Part shown: one piece after another, positions 16,008 to 23,986 of the stretch | Layout of the letters: the number at the start of each line of letters is the position of its first letter | Position numbering within the stretch: position 1 is the stretch's first letter | NCBI GenBank assembly: GCA_964489245.1 | Contig: CAZAXU010000019.1 | Span: 1-43,963, forward strand | Reading direction: 5' to 3' | DNA: 43,963 bases | Source of the DNA: CAZAXU01 sp964489245 | GTDB lineage: Bacteria; Bacteroidota; Bacteroidia; Flavobacteriales; Flavobacteriaceae | The notes under the pieces: generated by a model | What the model was told of the DNA's origin: nothing | The model's input: only the letters and a program-made list of their open reading frames with translations | Databases searched by the model: none | Translations under genes and position numbers: made by a program

Positions 16008-18413
16008 TTATCTAATTACTTTTTTCGTCACGGTTTCTTGATTGTTCAACTCAATTTGAAATATCAGTAGTTCGCCGGATAAGACTTTTCCTAAAGATAG
16101 GGTATAAACATTATGATTTATATTGTGATTTTTAAAAATTATTCGACCGGACAAATCATAAATACGCAAGGATTTTATTTTTGATTTTTGATTTGTTCTG
16201 ATAATATGATTTTCACCGCTACGATAAACAGAAACAGTGTCTATATTGTTTGATGGAATGTTTAATTTTGTTTGAGCATTTGTTCTACCAGCATAGCAAG
16301 TCCAAGAAATATTATCTACAATCACTTGTTTGGATCTTACATTTCTGATTTCTATGCTTACATCGCCGCTAATATTGATTCCATTCACCTTGAATTCTTG
16401 CACATCAGTATTATCCCAAGCAATTGATTTTCCATAAGAAATGCCATTGACAAATAATTCCACTTGCCTGTTTCCTCTTCCCGTAAATGCTTTCTTCAGA
16501 TCGCAACTAAAGTCTCCGATGCCCTCAGAAACAGATTCGGATATAATTCTGCTGTTATCAGAAGACCTTCTCAACATAATTCCCGTTCCGTCAATCTCAT
16601 AACCCCTCTCGTCTCTTGATGCATAATAATACCATATAAATCCGTCATCACCTTCAAAACTACCGTTTGAATAAGAACTCACATTGCCCAGATTCTTAAA
16701 ACTTTCATAAGCGCAAGAACTTCCTCCGCTTCCTGCAACCACCGTATAGCTATATACATCCGAATTCACATCGTCCTGTGCATTGTCAACCGTATAGATT
16801 TTATAATAAACTGTTTCGTCTGCTGCTTGGGCAGGAATGCTTGAGACATAAGTGGTTTCCTCATCCAAACTCATAGTGACACTGTGATTCAGGTTGTCAC
16901 TGCTCAGTCCCCAGTATAGTGTTGCTGTGTCTATTCCATCCGGATCGGTTATGTCTGCATAGACATTGACTGTGTCATTTTCTGTCACGGAAGACGGGTC
17001 TTGAACAATATTGGTTATTTCGGGAATCGTAGGATTTGATGTCGAAGATACACCTTCTAATTTTATGTTATCCACATAATAATAATCGCTTGTATTTCTT
17101 TTATTTCCCCTTTCGTCAAACCTAATGCGGATCATGATTTGATTTTTCTGATCGGGAATATCTATTGTATATGGATTGGAATCTACGGTTCTGCCGGTTG
17201 TATCTCCAAAATCAAAGTTTGTGTTTCTGTATCCATCAACCAGTTTCACGCTTCCTGTTCCATCCCAAGAGTTGCCGTTGTCATATGAAATATCCAAATA
17301 TAAATCGTCATTGCTGTCAGGACCTTTTGCTGAAAAAGATACTGAGAGTTTTACGGATGAATAGTCTGAAATATCAACATTGTCAAATTCAATATAAGGA
17401 TCAGAGTTATGTTTATTTGTTCCTTTGATTCGCAGAGATTTTCCCGAAACAGATCTATTCGATGTTTTTTCAATTGTTTGATATCCTCCTTGATAAGTTC
17501 TGTATGTCCAAGCCGGGCTTGTGCCGTCAAAATCTTGATAGGCAATGGTTCCGTCATTGCCACCGCCGCCGCCACTTCCACCACCGCTTCCGCCACCGGT
17601 GTCATCACCCCAAATACTGTTCACCCATTCAGGATGGTCTATGAAAGGATTTCTATTGCCTTGATAATCATAAACAGCATTATTCCTGTCGATTTCCCTT
17701 TGACTAACCGGATCGTTTTGATGCCATTGCAAAAGAATTTTTAAAAACCAATCGGTATAGACTTGATTACTTGTTCCGTTCAGCATATCATGTGACCAGC
17801 CTGCCACTTGGTCTTCATATCTGGTGGCAAAATAGAATAACATTCTGGCAATATCGCCCTTAAATTCATCGATTGGTTCAAAAACCGTATCGGAATATCC
17901 GGGAGTTGAATTGTCACCCAATTTACTTCCGTTGCTAGACGTCCAAGTCGGATTATTGACGATGCCAAAAGGGTGATTGCTTCTTCTGTTGTTTACGTAT
18001 CCGTCTGAAGGAACCACAAAGTGTCCGTCAGACTTCATCGGGGAAGCAGAATGAAAAACGCTTTGCGGCATGATATGTTCTCTGTTGTAGCATCCGCCTT
18101 CGCCGTGATAGGTGCCACATTTGTCGCCAACATGCGTATATTCATAGTCATCGGTGCTATTGGGGTTCTCGGAATACATATCTAGAACCGTATTGTTGTT
18201 TTCATAGTAGTGATCCGTATCCGAAGTTTTATAAAGTGTGTACAAGTCGCCATAAGAGTGTGCATCATGACCATTGGTGATGATGTTTTTCAAAGCGGTT
18301 TTCAATGTAAAACCCGTTTTTCCTTGTGCAGCATTATAATATCCGGAAGGAGCCTGTGCATGAGTATAAAAGATGAGTAGCCCGAAGACCAATAGTAAAT
18401 TAATTTTTTTCAT
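16008..18413 (-). CDS. Secreted endonuclease I with T9SS sorting domain
   Basis: An 801-residue exported nuclease. Order: signal peptide (1-20, ending HAQ); endonuclease I domain (about 21-268) with the His-Me-finger motif NREHIMPQS (catalytic His113) and the Asn/His-rich SDGHFVVPSDGYVNNRRSNHPFG; a Gly/Ser linker (about 273-285); a beta-rich domain (about 290-465) that looks carbohydrate-binding-like; an Ig-like domain (about 470-560, ITDPDGIDTATLYW); another beta domain (about 565-710); and a type A sorting domain (about 720-801, SLRIYDLSGRIIF... to VTKKVIR). Endonuclease I enzymes cut DNA and RNA without strong sequence preference; outside the cell this would supply phosphate or nucleosides or clear extracellular DNA. 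Family enzymes are usually 200-300 residues, so most of this protein is accessory. Confidence 0.92.
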   Translation of the reverse strand: MKKINLLLVFGLLIFYTHAQAPSGYYNAAQGKTGFTLKTALKNIITNGHDAHSYGDLYTLYKTSDTDHYYENNNTVLDMYSENPNSTDDYEYTHVGDKCGTYHGEGGCYNREHIMPQSVFHSASPMKSDGHFVVPSDGYVNNRRSNHPFGIVNNPTWTSSNGSKLGDNSTPGYSDTVFEPIDEFKGDIARMLFYFATRYEDQVAGWSHDMLNGTSNQVYTDWFLKILLQWHQNDPVSQREIDRNNAVYDYQGNRNPFIDHPEWVNSIWGDDTGGGSGGGSGGGGGNDGTIAYQDFDGTSPAWTYRTYQGGYQTIEKTSNRSVSGKSLRIKGTNKHNSDPYIEFDNVDISDYSSVKLSVSFSAKGPDSNDDLYLDISYDNGNSWDGTGSVKLVDGYRNTNFDFGDTTGRTVDSNPYTIDIPDQKNQIMIRIRFDERGNKRNTSDYYYVDNIKLEGVSSTSNPTIPEITNIVQDPSSVTENDTVNVYADITDPDGIDTATLYWGLSSDNLNHSVTMSLDEETTYVSSIPAQAADETVYYKIYTVDNAQDDVNSDVYSYTVVAGSGGSSCAYESFKNLGNVSSYSNGSFEGDDGFIWYYYASRDERGYEIDGTGIMLRRSSDNSRIISESVSEGIGDFSCDLKKAFTGRGNRQVELFVNGISYGKSIAWDNTDVQEFKVNGINISGDVSIEIRNVRSKQVIVDNISWTCYAGRTNAQTKLNIPSNNIDTVSVYRSGENHIIRTNQKSKIKSLRIYDLSGRIIFKNHNINHNVYTLSLGKVLSGELLIFQIELNNQETVTKKVIR

Positions 18414-18438
18414 ATTGATTGATATTTTAATTGATTTT

Positions 18439-18446
18439 CAAATATA
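18439..18446 (-). promoter_or_regulatory. -7 promoter box for the endonuclease gene
   Basis: TATATTTG on the minus strand, a perfect TAnnTTTG, 25 bases before the ATG. No -33 TTG at the usual distance. Confidence 0.5.
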
Positions 18447-18591
18447 CTTCAAAACATATTGTTCAGGCTTGATAAATCACTAAGTTCTCAACAAATTATT
18501 AACAATATGATTATATAGCTGTTATTTATTCACGAAAACACCGATTTTTCAAAGGATTATTGATTAAAATATTTTCTGTTGAAAAAATGCG

Positions 18592-18599
18592 TAATTTTG
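18592..18599 (+). promoter_or_regulatory. -7 promoter box for the E2 gene
   Basis: TAATTTTG, a perfect TAnnTTTG match 25 bases before the ATG at 18625. With the box at 18439 it makes a divergent promoter region of about 210 bases. Confidence 0.5.
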
Positions 18600-18624
18600 C
18601 AGCAAATCATAATTTGAATAATTA

Positions 18625-19932
18625 ATGGCAATTTATAAACTAAAACTCCCTAAAATGGGCGAAGGAGTTATTGAAGCAAGTATTACGGCATGGACAAAGA
18701 ATGTAGGCGACCGCATTGAAGAAGACGATACAATTGTTGAGGTGGCAACCGACAAGGTGGATTCTGAAGTTCCCTCAGAGGTTTCAGGGATTCTTAAAGA
18801 ACGTCTTTTTGAAGAAGGAGATACCGTGAAGATTGGAGAGACCTTTGCCATTATTGAAACAGATAAGGAAGTTGAAACCGAAGAGATTATTCAAAATCCT
18901 GAAATAAAAATTGAAGAGGAAACCAAGAAGGTTTCAATAGAGAAAGTTGACGAACATCAACGAGAAACAGAAAAAATTTCTTTAAAAAATGCAGATAGAT
19001 TCTATTCTCCATTGGTCAGAAATATTGCCAAATCAGAGGGAATATCAGCAGAGGAATTAGAACAAATTCACGGAACGGGAAAAGAAGGTCGTGTTACGAA
19101 AAACGATATTTTTAAATATCTTGAAAATCGAGTAGGAACAAAGCAAATTGAGAAAAAACAAATGGGAACAACAATTTCTCAACCGACAGAAATTGAATCA
19201 CCAAGCGGCATTGTCATGGAAAACGGCGATGAAATCATTGAAATGGATCGCATGCGCAAACTGATTGCCAAGCACATGCTTCATTCCAAACAGACTTCTC
19301 CGCATGTGCAATCTTTTGTGGAGGCAGATGTGACAAGAATTGTGAATTGGCGCAATAAAATCAAAGATCAATTTTTTAAAAGAGAAGGAGAAAAAATCAC
19401 TTTCACACCCATTCTTCTCTATTTTGTTGTCAAAACCATTAAAGACTATCCGATGGTTAATATTCAACTTGACGGCGATAAGATTATCAAAAAGAAAAAC
19501 ATCAATTTGGGTATGGCAGTTGCTTTGCCCAACGGCAACTTGATTGTTCCCGTGATAAAAAATGCCGATCAATTCAGTTTGGTTGGTTTGACCAAGAAAG
19601 TAAACGATTTGGCAAAAAGAGCCAGAGAAAATAAACTCAAACCCGATGAAATTGTCGGAGGAACATACACCGTAACCAATATAGGCTCTTTTGGTAATAT
19701 TGCCGGAACCGCTATCATCAACCAGCCACAAGTTGCCATCATGGCTTTGGGAGCCATCAGAAAAATGCCTGCCGTGATTGAAACATTTGAAGGCGACATG
19801 ATTGGCATCAGGCAGAAAATGATTCTTTCTCATTCTTATGACCATCGTGTGGTGGATGGTATGCTAGGAGGCTTATTTGTGAAACGTCTGGCAGAATATT
19901 TGGAAAATTTTGATGGGGATATGGATATTTAG
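18625..19932 (+). CDS. 2-oxo acid dehydrogenase E2 (dihydrolipoamide acyltransferase)
   Basis: A 435-residue E2 subunit. The N-terminal lipoyl domain (1-80) carries the lipoylated Lys44 in the motif ATDKVDSEVPS. A flexible Glu/Lys-rich linker follows. The E1/E3-binding domain is at about 125-165 (SPLVRNIAKSEGISAEELEQ). The acyltransferase domain runs from about 205 to the end, with the active site SYDHRVVDG (His407, Asp411). E2 passes acyl groups from the E1 thiamine enzyme to CoA. Sequence type fits a branched-chain or general acyltransferase; pyruvate or 2-oxoglutarate specificity cannot be excluded. E1 and E3 genes are not in the window. The gene ends nine bases before the assembly gap, so downstream partners may be hidden. 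LipA encoded at 35.1-36.0 kb would supply its cofactor. Confidence 0.93.
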   Translation: MAIYKLKLPKMGEGVIEASITAWTKNVGDRIEEDDTIVEVATDKVDSEVPSEVSGILKERLFEEGDTVKIGETFAIIETDKEVETEEIIQNPEIKIEEETKKVSIEKVDEHQRETEKISLKNADRFYSPLVRNIAKSEGISAEELEQIHGTGKEGRVTKNDIFKYLENRVGTKQIEKKQMGTTISQPTEIESPSGIVMENGDEIIEMDRMRKLIAKHMLHSKQTSPHVQSFVEADVTRIVNWRNKIKDQFFKREGEKITFTPILLYFVVKTIKDYPMVNIQLDGDKIIKKKNINLGMAVALPNGNLIVPVIKNADQFSLVGLTKKVNDLAKRARENKLKPDEIVGGTYTVTNIGSFGNIAGTAIINQPQVAIMALGAIRKMPAVIETFEGDMIGIRQKMILSHSYDHRVVDGMLGGLFVKRLAEYLENFDGDMDI

Positions 19933-19941
19933 GGGCAAATT

Positions 19942-20041
19942 NNNNNNNNNNNNNNNNNNNNNNNNNNNNNNNNNNNNNNNNNNNNNNNNNNNNNNNNNNN
20001 NNNNNNNNNNNNNNNNNNNNNNNNNNNNNNNNNNNNNNNNN
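19942..20041. other. Assembly gap of 100 N
   Basis: Exactly 100 undetermined bases, the usual placeholder for a gap of unknown size between scaffolded contigs. Gene order across it is not proven. Confidence 0.98.
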
Positions 20042-20083
20042 AAAATATTCTACTAAAGAAAATAACAAAAACAAAAAATAAAA

Positions 20084-20308
20084 ATGAAAAAATATTTTGA
20101 TTTAGGAAGCAATTTAATAATCATATTGACATTCACACTATTTGTAGCTGCCATATATACATCAGGTTTGACACACAACTTATTTTTAGAAACAGGTGTA
20201 TTGTTGGTCTCGATAAAATTAATAATGATGAATCATAAAAACTCATTAACAAATCAAAAGCTTTTGGAAAAAATAGATGAGTTAAAAAAACTGATTGAAA
20301 ACAAATGA
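20084..20308 (+). CDS. Small membrane protein of unknown function
   Basis: A 74-residue protein with two likely membrane helices (about 9-25 and 35-49) and a charged amphipathic C-terminal helix with a heptad-like pattern (LLEKIDELKKLIENK) that could form a short coiled coil. I do not recognise a named family. The ATG follows an A-rich leader typical of this genome (AAAAATAAAA). It starts only 42 bases after the gap, so its promoter and upstream neighbour cannot be judged. It reads as a real small gene rather than noise because composition and topology are coherent. Confidence 0.6.
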   Translation: MKKYFDLGSNLIIILTFTLFVAAIYTSGLTHNLFLETGVLLVSIKLIMMNHKNSLTNQKLLEKIDELKKLIENK

Positions 20309-20499
20309 TTGTTACCGATAGTTTGTGTAGCTGATAGCTACCCCGTCGGTGCGCGATTCTATCGTGTTCCAAAAGCAACTACATTCCGCACGTGCGGGAT
20401 TTTGTGGTAATCCCCCGCTTCGCAAAGTCTGTGATTTAGAGCAATATGTACCGGATTGACACTAGCGGCACACAAGAATTGACAGATACTGTTTTGTAG
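20309..20499. repeat. GC-richer, hairpin-rich tract, possible dispersed repeat or gene remnant
   Basis: A tract without an intact gene and visibly richer in G+C than its surroundings. It contains GTAGC-TGATA-GCTAC (20327-20341), the perfect 12-base palindrome CCGCACGTGCGG (20386-20397) and GGGATT/AATCCC arms (20396-20401 with 20409-20414). Two plus-strand frames carry coding-like ends, one reading RAGFCGNPPLRKVCDLEQYV before a stop and another YRIDTSGTQELTDTVL before TAG at 20497-20499, but neither has an upstream start. It touches the stop of the next gene and lies near a scaffold gap. A decayed or dispersed repetitive element is inference. Confidence 0.45.
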
Positions 20500-21681
20500 T
20501 TATATTTTTTCCAGAGCCTGTGCCAAGTCGTCAATAATATCTTCAGGGTCTTCAATGCCAACAGAAAATCTGACCAACTCATCTGAAATTCCTGCTTTCA
20601 GTCTGGCTTCAGGGCTCATGGAGGCGTGCGTCATAGATGCAGGATGCTGAATTAGAGTTTCAACGCCGCCAAGAGAAACTGCCAGAAGTGCCAGATGCAC
20701 ATTATCCATTAGTGTTTTTCCCGATTTTAGTCCGCCTTTAACTCCAAAACTAATCATAGAGCCGGGAGCTTTCATTTGCCTTTTTGCCAGTTCATACTGC
20801 GGATGAGATTTCAGCCCGGGATATTTTACCCAAGAAATTTTTGGATGCTGTTCCAGATAATCGGCTACTTTTTTTGCATTTTCAACAGATTTATCAATTC
20901 TCAGAGATAAGGTTTTCACCCCTCGAATAACCATATAAGCTTGATGCGGATCCATATTAGCGCCAAAATAAGCCATGGCTTTTCTTAGTTTTTTATAAAT
21001 TTCTTCATCTTTTGCAATCAGTGCGCCACCTACAATATCAGCATGTCCGTTGATGAATTTTGTCAGTGAGTGCAATACGATATCTACACCGAAATCAAGC
21101 GGTTTTTGCAAGTAAGGACTGGAGAAAGTATTGTCAACAGCCACTAAAATGCCGTATTCATGTGCAATTTCACTGGCTTTTTTCAAATCGGTTAAAGAAA
21201 TGGTGGGATTGGTGGGGGTTTCAATATACAGAAGTTTTGTGTTAGCTTGGATGGCTTTTTTGATGTTTTCCGGATTAGAAGTGTCCACAAAAGAAGATTC
21301 AACCCCAAAATCTTTAAAAAATGTTTCCATCAGACTCCTTGAAGGTCCATAGACTGCCGCAGAACTAATCATATGGTCGCCTGATTTCAGCAAAGCGGCA
21401 TATAATGCGCTAACCGCTCCCATGCCCGAGGCAAAAACAACACCGCCAATGCCGTTTTCCAAATCGGCGAGCTTGTTTTCAAGCGCCTCTATGGTGGGAT
21501 TGCCAATGCGTGTGTAAATAAATCCTTTTTCTTTTCCTGCAAACAGTGCAGCGCCGTGATCGGCATTTTTAAATGCAAAAGTAGAGGTTTGATAAATTGG
21601 TGTTACAGCGCTTCCGAAACGATCTTCAAAATCTCCGGAATGTACGAGTTTGGTGTCGAAACCTTTGTTTGTTGTGTCCAT
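20500..21681 (-). CDS. Cys/Met-metabolism PLP enzyme (gamma-synthase/gamma-lyase family)
   Basis: A 393-residue fold-type I PLP enzyme of the trans-sulfuration family (cystathionine gamma-synthase, cystathionine gamma-lyase, methionine gamma-lyase, O-acetylhomoserine sulfhydrylase). The PLP-lysine is Lys208 in HSLTKFINGHADIVGG, with the upstream VDNTFSSPYLQKPLDFGVD and the phosphate-binding ASGMGAVSA. Active-site Tyr111 is present in VYGPSRS, but the Cys that follows it in methionine gamma-lyase (YGCT) is Pro here, which argues against a canonical methionine gamma-lyase. Substrate is not resolved. A perfect -7 box lies 26 bases upstream of the ATG. It follows the DUF4136 gene by 37 bases but seems to have its own promoter. 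Confidence 0.9.
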   Translation of the reverse strand: MDTTNKGFDTKLVHSGDFEDRFGSAVTPIYQTSTFAFKNADHGAALFAGKEKGFIYTRIGNPTIEALENKLADLENGIGGVVFASGMGAVSALYAALLKSGDHMISSAAVYGPSRSLMETFFKDFGVESSFVDTSNPENIKKAIQANTKLLYIETPTNPTISLTDLKKASEIAHEYGILVAVDNTFSSPYLQKPLDFGVDIVLHSLTKFINGHADIVGGALIAKDEEIYKKLRKAMAYFGANMDPHQAYMVIRGVKTLSLRIDKSVENAKKVADYLEQHPKISWVKYPGLKSHPQYELAKRQMKAPGSMISFGVKGGLKSGKTLMDNVHLALLAVSLGGVETLIQHPASMTHASMSPEARLKAGISDELVRFSVGIEDPEDIIDDLAQALEKI

Positions 21682-21706
21682 TCTGATTTTTTAAGTTTAG
21701 CAGACA

Positions 21707-21714
21707 CAAATTTA
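21707..21714 (-). promoter_or_regulatory. -7 promoter box for the PLP enzyme gene
   Basis: TAAATTTG on the minus strand, 26 bases before the ATG at 21681 and just past the stop of the DUF4136 gene. Confidence 0.5.
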
Positions 21715-21718
21715 AAGA

Positions 21719-22210
21719 TTATTTTTCTTTTTTGGGCGGAAATTTTTCTAACAATCGATAAACGGCTTTTTTAAATTTTGTACGATCATTTTTGTTGAAG
21801 TTGATATAGGTTTCTCCGGTCCAAATCACTTTTTTTTGTTTGACATCAACAATATCGATATAAACCGTTGCTTCTTTGCTCTTATAAACATTTGATGACG
21901 GATACCATCCCGGATAATAAGTTTGATAGACATCTACTCGATTTTTGATGTCTGTGAAAATATTGACGATAAAGTCAGGGTTTGAAGCTTTGGAGAAACC
22001 TTTGCTCTGCAAAGCTTGATCGATTGTTTTCAATACAAAATGTTTCTTGTCTTTTGGTATTTTAAAAGCATCTATACCTTTCTTAAAGAAAGCAAAAGTG
22101 TGGTAGTCAGAAAAATTGACATTTTTATCGTAGCTGATTTTTGTAGATGAACAAGAAGTCATTCCCACGGAAAAAATCATAATTAGAAAAAGCGAGCTAA
22201 AGTGTTTCAT
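21719..22210 (-). CDS. DUF4136 lipoprotein
   Basis: A 163-residue lipoprotein. The signal peptide (MKHFSSLFLIMIFSVGMTSC) ends in a lipobox-like G-M-T-S-C, placing the acylated Cys at residue 20. The mature part fits DUF4136: an opening FSDYHTFAFFK, a helix (LKTIDQALQSKGFSKASNPDFIVNI-type spacing), a Tyr/Pro-rich loop (YYPGWYPSS), the strand TVYIDIVDVKQKKVIWTGE, and a closing helix. DUF4136 proteins are envelope lipoproteins of unknown function. I chose the ATG at 22210; a TTG reading from 22240 adds ten residues before the signal peptide. It lies 33 bases downstream of the LIC_10190-type gene and may be co-transcribed with it. Lnt, encoded at about 24.0-25.6 kb, would complete its acylation. 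Confidence 0.87.
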   Translation of the reverse strand: MKHFSSLFLIMIFSVGMTSCSSTKISYDKNVNFSDYHTFAFFKKGIDAFKIPKDKKHFVLKTIDQALQSKGFSKASNPDFIVNIFTDIKNRVDVYQTYYPGWYPSSNVYKSKEATVYIDIVDVKQKKVIWTGETYINFNKNDRTKFKKAVYRLLEKFPPKKEK

Positions 22211-22243
22211 AATCCAAGTGTTTTTATTGAATAAGTACAAATA

Positions 22244-23905
22244 TTATTCCATTATAAGCGTTTTGAATCCATCCTTGAGAAAACGAGTTCTACGTTGTGG
22301 TAAAGTGCCGAAATTCTCTTTAAAATAATCAATAAGATTTCGGTGAACTGCAGGAAGTGGCGCATTTTCGGTTTCCCAGAAAAAATCATCATCATCATCC
22401 GGGTAGTAATATTCAAAATTTTGAACTTGATGCTTCAGATATCTTCCGTTAAAAGAAGCATTCGGATTGGGCAAGAGCATATTGATTTCCGAGAATTTGT
22501 TCGTTTTGTTTGGCAACACTGAAATTCCTGCCACGAAGATGCCCGAGAACAAGACAGGAAGAATCAGTTTTTTTGAAAGAAATAAACTCAATAATACAAG
22601 TATGAAGAATATAAAAAAGTATAAAAAAAATCGATATTGCGGAGAGATGAACAACAAGGTGACAAATTGAAACAATCCGAACAAGTATATGGTGAGATAA
22701 GCCTTTTTATTGTTTATATTCCGAATCATAAACGGAAAGATGACAAGTAAAAACACATAAGCCGTATTAAAAAATTTATGCCATCCCGTTTGTTGCAGCC
22801 ACATATAAAAATTGTGAAAAACATTTTGATTCCACGACAAAGCCAAGGATTGTGTCTTGCCGGTCTGTTGCATGAAATGCATCAGAATTTCAGGATACTT
22901 CCAGTCTGCTTCAAACCAATTTGTGCCAAGTGAAAACGGATAAAAAACATAGCCTGTCAGGATATAATTTTTTGAAACAAGCAGCATAAAAGCCCCTGCC
23001 AACAGCAACAGAGTGAACTTTGTCCGATTTCTGACCACGCGATGTTTTGCCCACAAAACAAAAGTTAGGAGAAGTATTGGAAGAGCCGTGAGTTTTATCA
23101 ACACCAGAAAAACGCTCAATATCAATATTTCTTTATAATCGTTGATATTTATTTTTTCAAAATTTGAAATAAACAGAAAAAATATGATTTGAGCAATTAA
23201 GATGACGGGCAAATCGGGAGAAGGACTATCCATAAACTTAAAAAGCAGTATGCTCAGAACAGGCAGCAGCCCGAAGCTGAGCAGTGTTTGATGTGTTGAC
23301 TTTTTGAAGATGTATTGATTGAGTTTATCCAAACTAAAAAAAACAGTAATCAAAAAAATATAAGCATTCAAATCGTTTAGCAATTCACCCCAAAAGCCAC
23401 CGAGAAATCCGAATCCGAAAGCAGATTGTAAGATGTGCCAAGCCGAAGTTTGTCCCAGAAAAGGATGCAAATTTATCAAACCTTTGACCAAACCATATTC
23501 GTTCAGCCACTTGATGGTTTGTACATAATAGGACGAATTGTCCGGTAGGGAAGGGCAGGTGCTGCTTTGCGCCAGTGCAAGCAGGAAAATTATTCCGAAG
23601 CTGATTTTGATGCCGAGCCGAAAAGATTTGAATTTTTGTTTAAGATCTGAAAATATGCTGATTACGCTTGTTTTATGTTTGATAATAAGCAAAGAATTGA
23701 TGAATATGCCGAGTGCATAGAAATAGGCATTAATGGCAAATAAATAGCTGAAAAGCCAGGCAAAAACAGTATAAGCAAACAATCCGTTCAAAAAGACAAA
23801 GGTCGGAGTTTTGCTCAAATCAAGTTTTGCCGATTTGGAAAATCCGATTCCAAATCCGGTAGATATAAACAAAATATAACACCAAGAGAGAAGGATGCTT
23901 AGCAT
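22244..23905 (-). CDS. LIC_10190-type polytopic membrane protein
   Basis: A 553-residue inner-membrane protein with about 12 hydrophobic segments and a soluble C-terminal tail (about 480-553). The region around residues 117-160 (LPDNSSYYVQTIKWLNEYG... GLINLHPFLGQTSAWHIL) has the D..YY.Q.I.W...YG.V.GL.NLH pattern of the LIC_10190 family. Topology resembles GT-C glycosyltransferases, with conserved polar residues in an early periplasmic loop, but no activity is proven. The ATG at 23905 is preceded by a perfect -7 box (TATATTTG, minus) with only four bases between, so the mRNA may be leaderless. It is transcribed away from lnt and towards the DUF4136 lipoprotein. Confidence 0.72.
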   Translation of the reverse strand: MLSILLSWCYILFISTGFGIGFSKSAKLDLSKTPTFVFLNGLFAYTVFAWLFSYLFAINAYFYALGIFINSLLIIKHKTSVISIFSDLKQKFKSFRLGIKISFGIIFLLALAQSSTCPSLPDNSSYYVQTIKWLNEYGLVKGLINLHPFLGQTSAWHILQSAFGFGFLGGFWGELLNDLNAYIFLITVFFSLDKLNQYIFKKSTHQTLLSFGLLPVLSILLFKFMDSPSPDLPVILIAQIIFFLFISNFEKININDYKEILILSVFLVLIKLTALPILLLTFVLWAKHRVVRNRTKFTLLLLAGAFMLLVSKNYILTGYVFYPFSLGTNWFEADWKYPEILMHFMQQTGKTQSLALSWNQNVFHNFYMWLQQTGWHKFFNTAYVFLLVIFPFMIRNINNKKAYLTIYLFGLFQFVTLLFISPQYRFFLYFFIFFILVLLSLFLSKKLILPVLFSGIFVAGISVLPNKTNKFSEINMLLPNPNASFNGRYLKHQVQNFEYYYPDDDDDFFWETENAPLPAVHRNLIDYFKENFGTLPQRRTRFLKDGFKTLIME

Positions 23906-23909
23906 GGAA

Positions 23910-23917
23910 CAAATATA
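23910..23917 (-). promoter_or_regulatory. -7 promoter box for the LIC_10190-type gene
   Basis: TATATTTG on the minus strand, four bases before the ATG at 23905. Initiation at the usual distance would start the transcript at the start codon. Confidence 0.5.
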
Positions 23918-23957
23918 CTTTTTTTTGCAGGAACAGGAAAGCAGCGAAAATATATTT

Positions 23958-23965
23958 TATATTTG
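23958..23965 (+). promoter_or_regulatory. -7 promoter box for lnt
   Basis: TATATTTG, a perfect TAnnTTTG match 21 bases before the GTG at 23987. It overlaps the alternative TTG start at 23963, which argues for the GTG. Confidence 0.5.
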
Positions 23966-23986
23966 CTCTCGTATAATATTGATTTC

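Noticed and set aside
17552..17600. Short GC-rich triplet repeats resembling a microsatellite
   Set aside because: They encode the Gly/Ser linker of the secreted endonuclease in frame.
20133..20378. An 81-codon minus-strand frame across the small gene and the adjacent tract
   Set aside because: It is antisense to the more coherent 74-residue protein and has no family resemblance.
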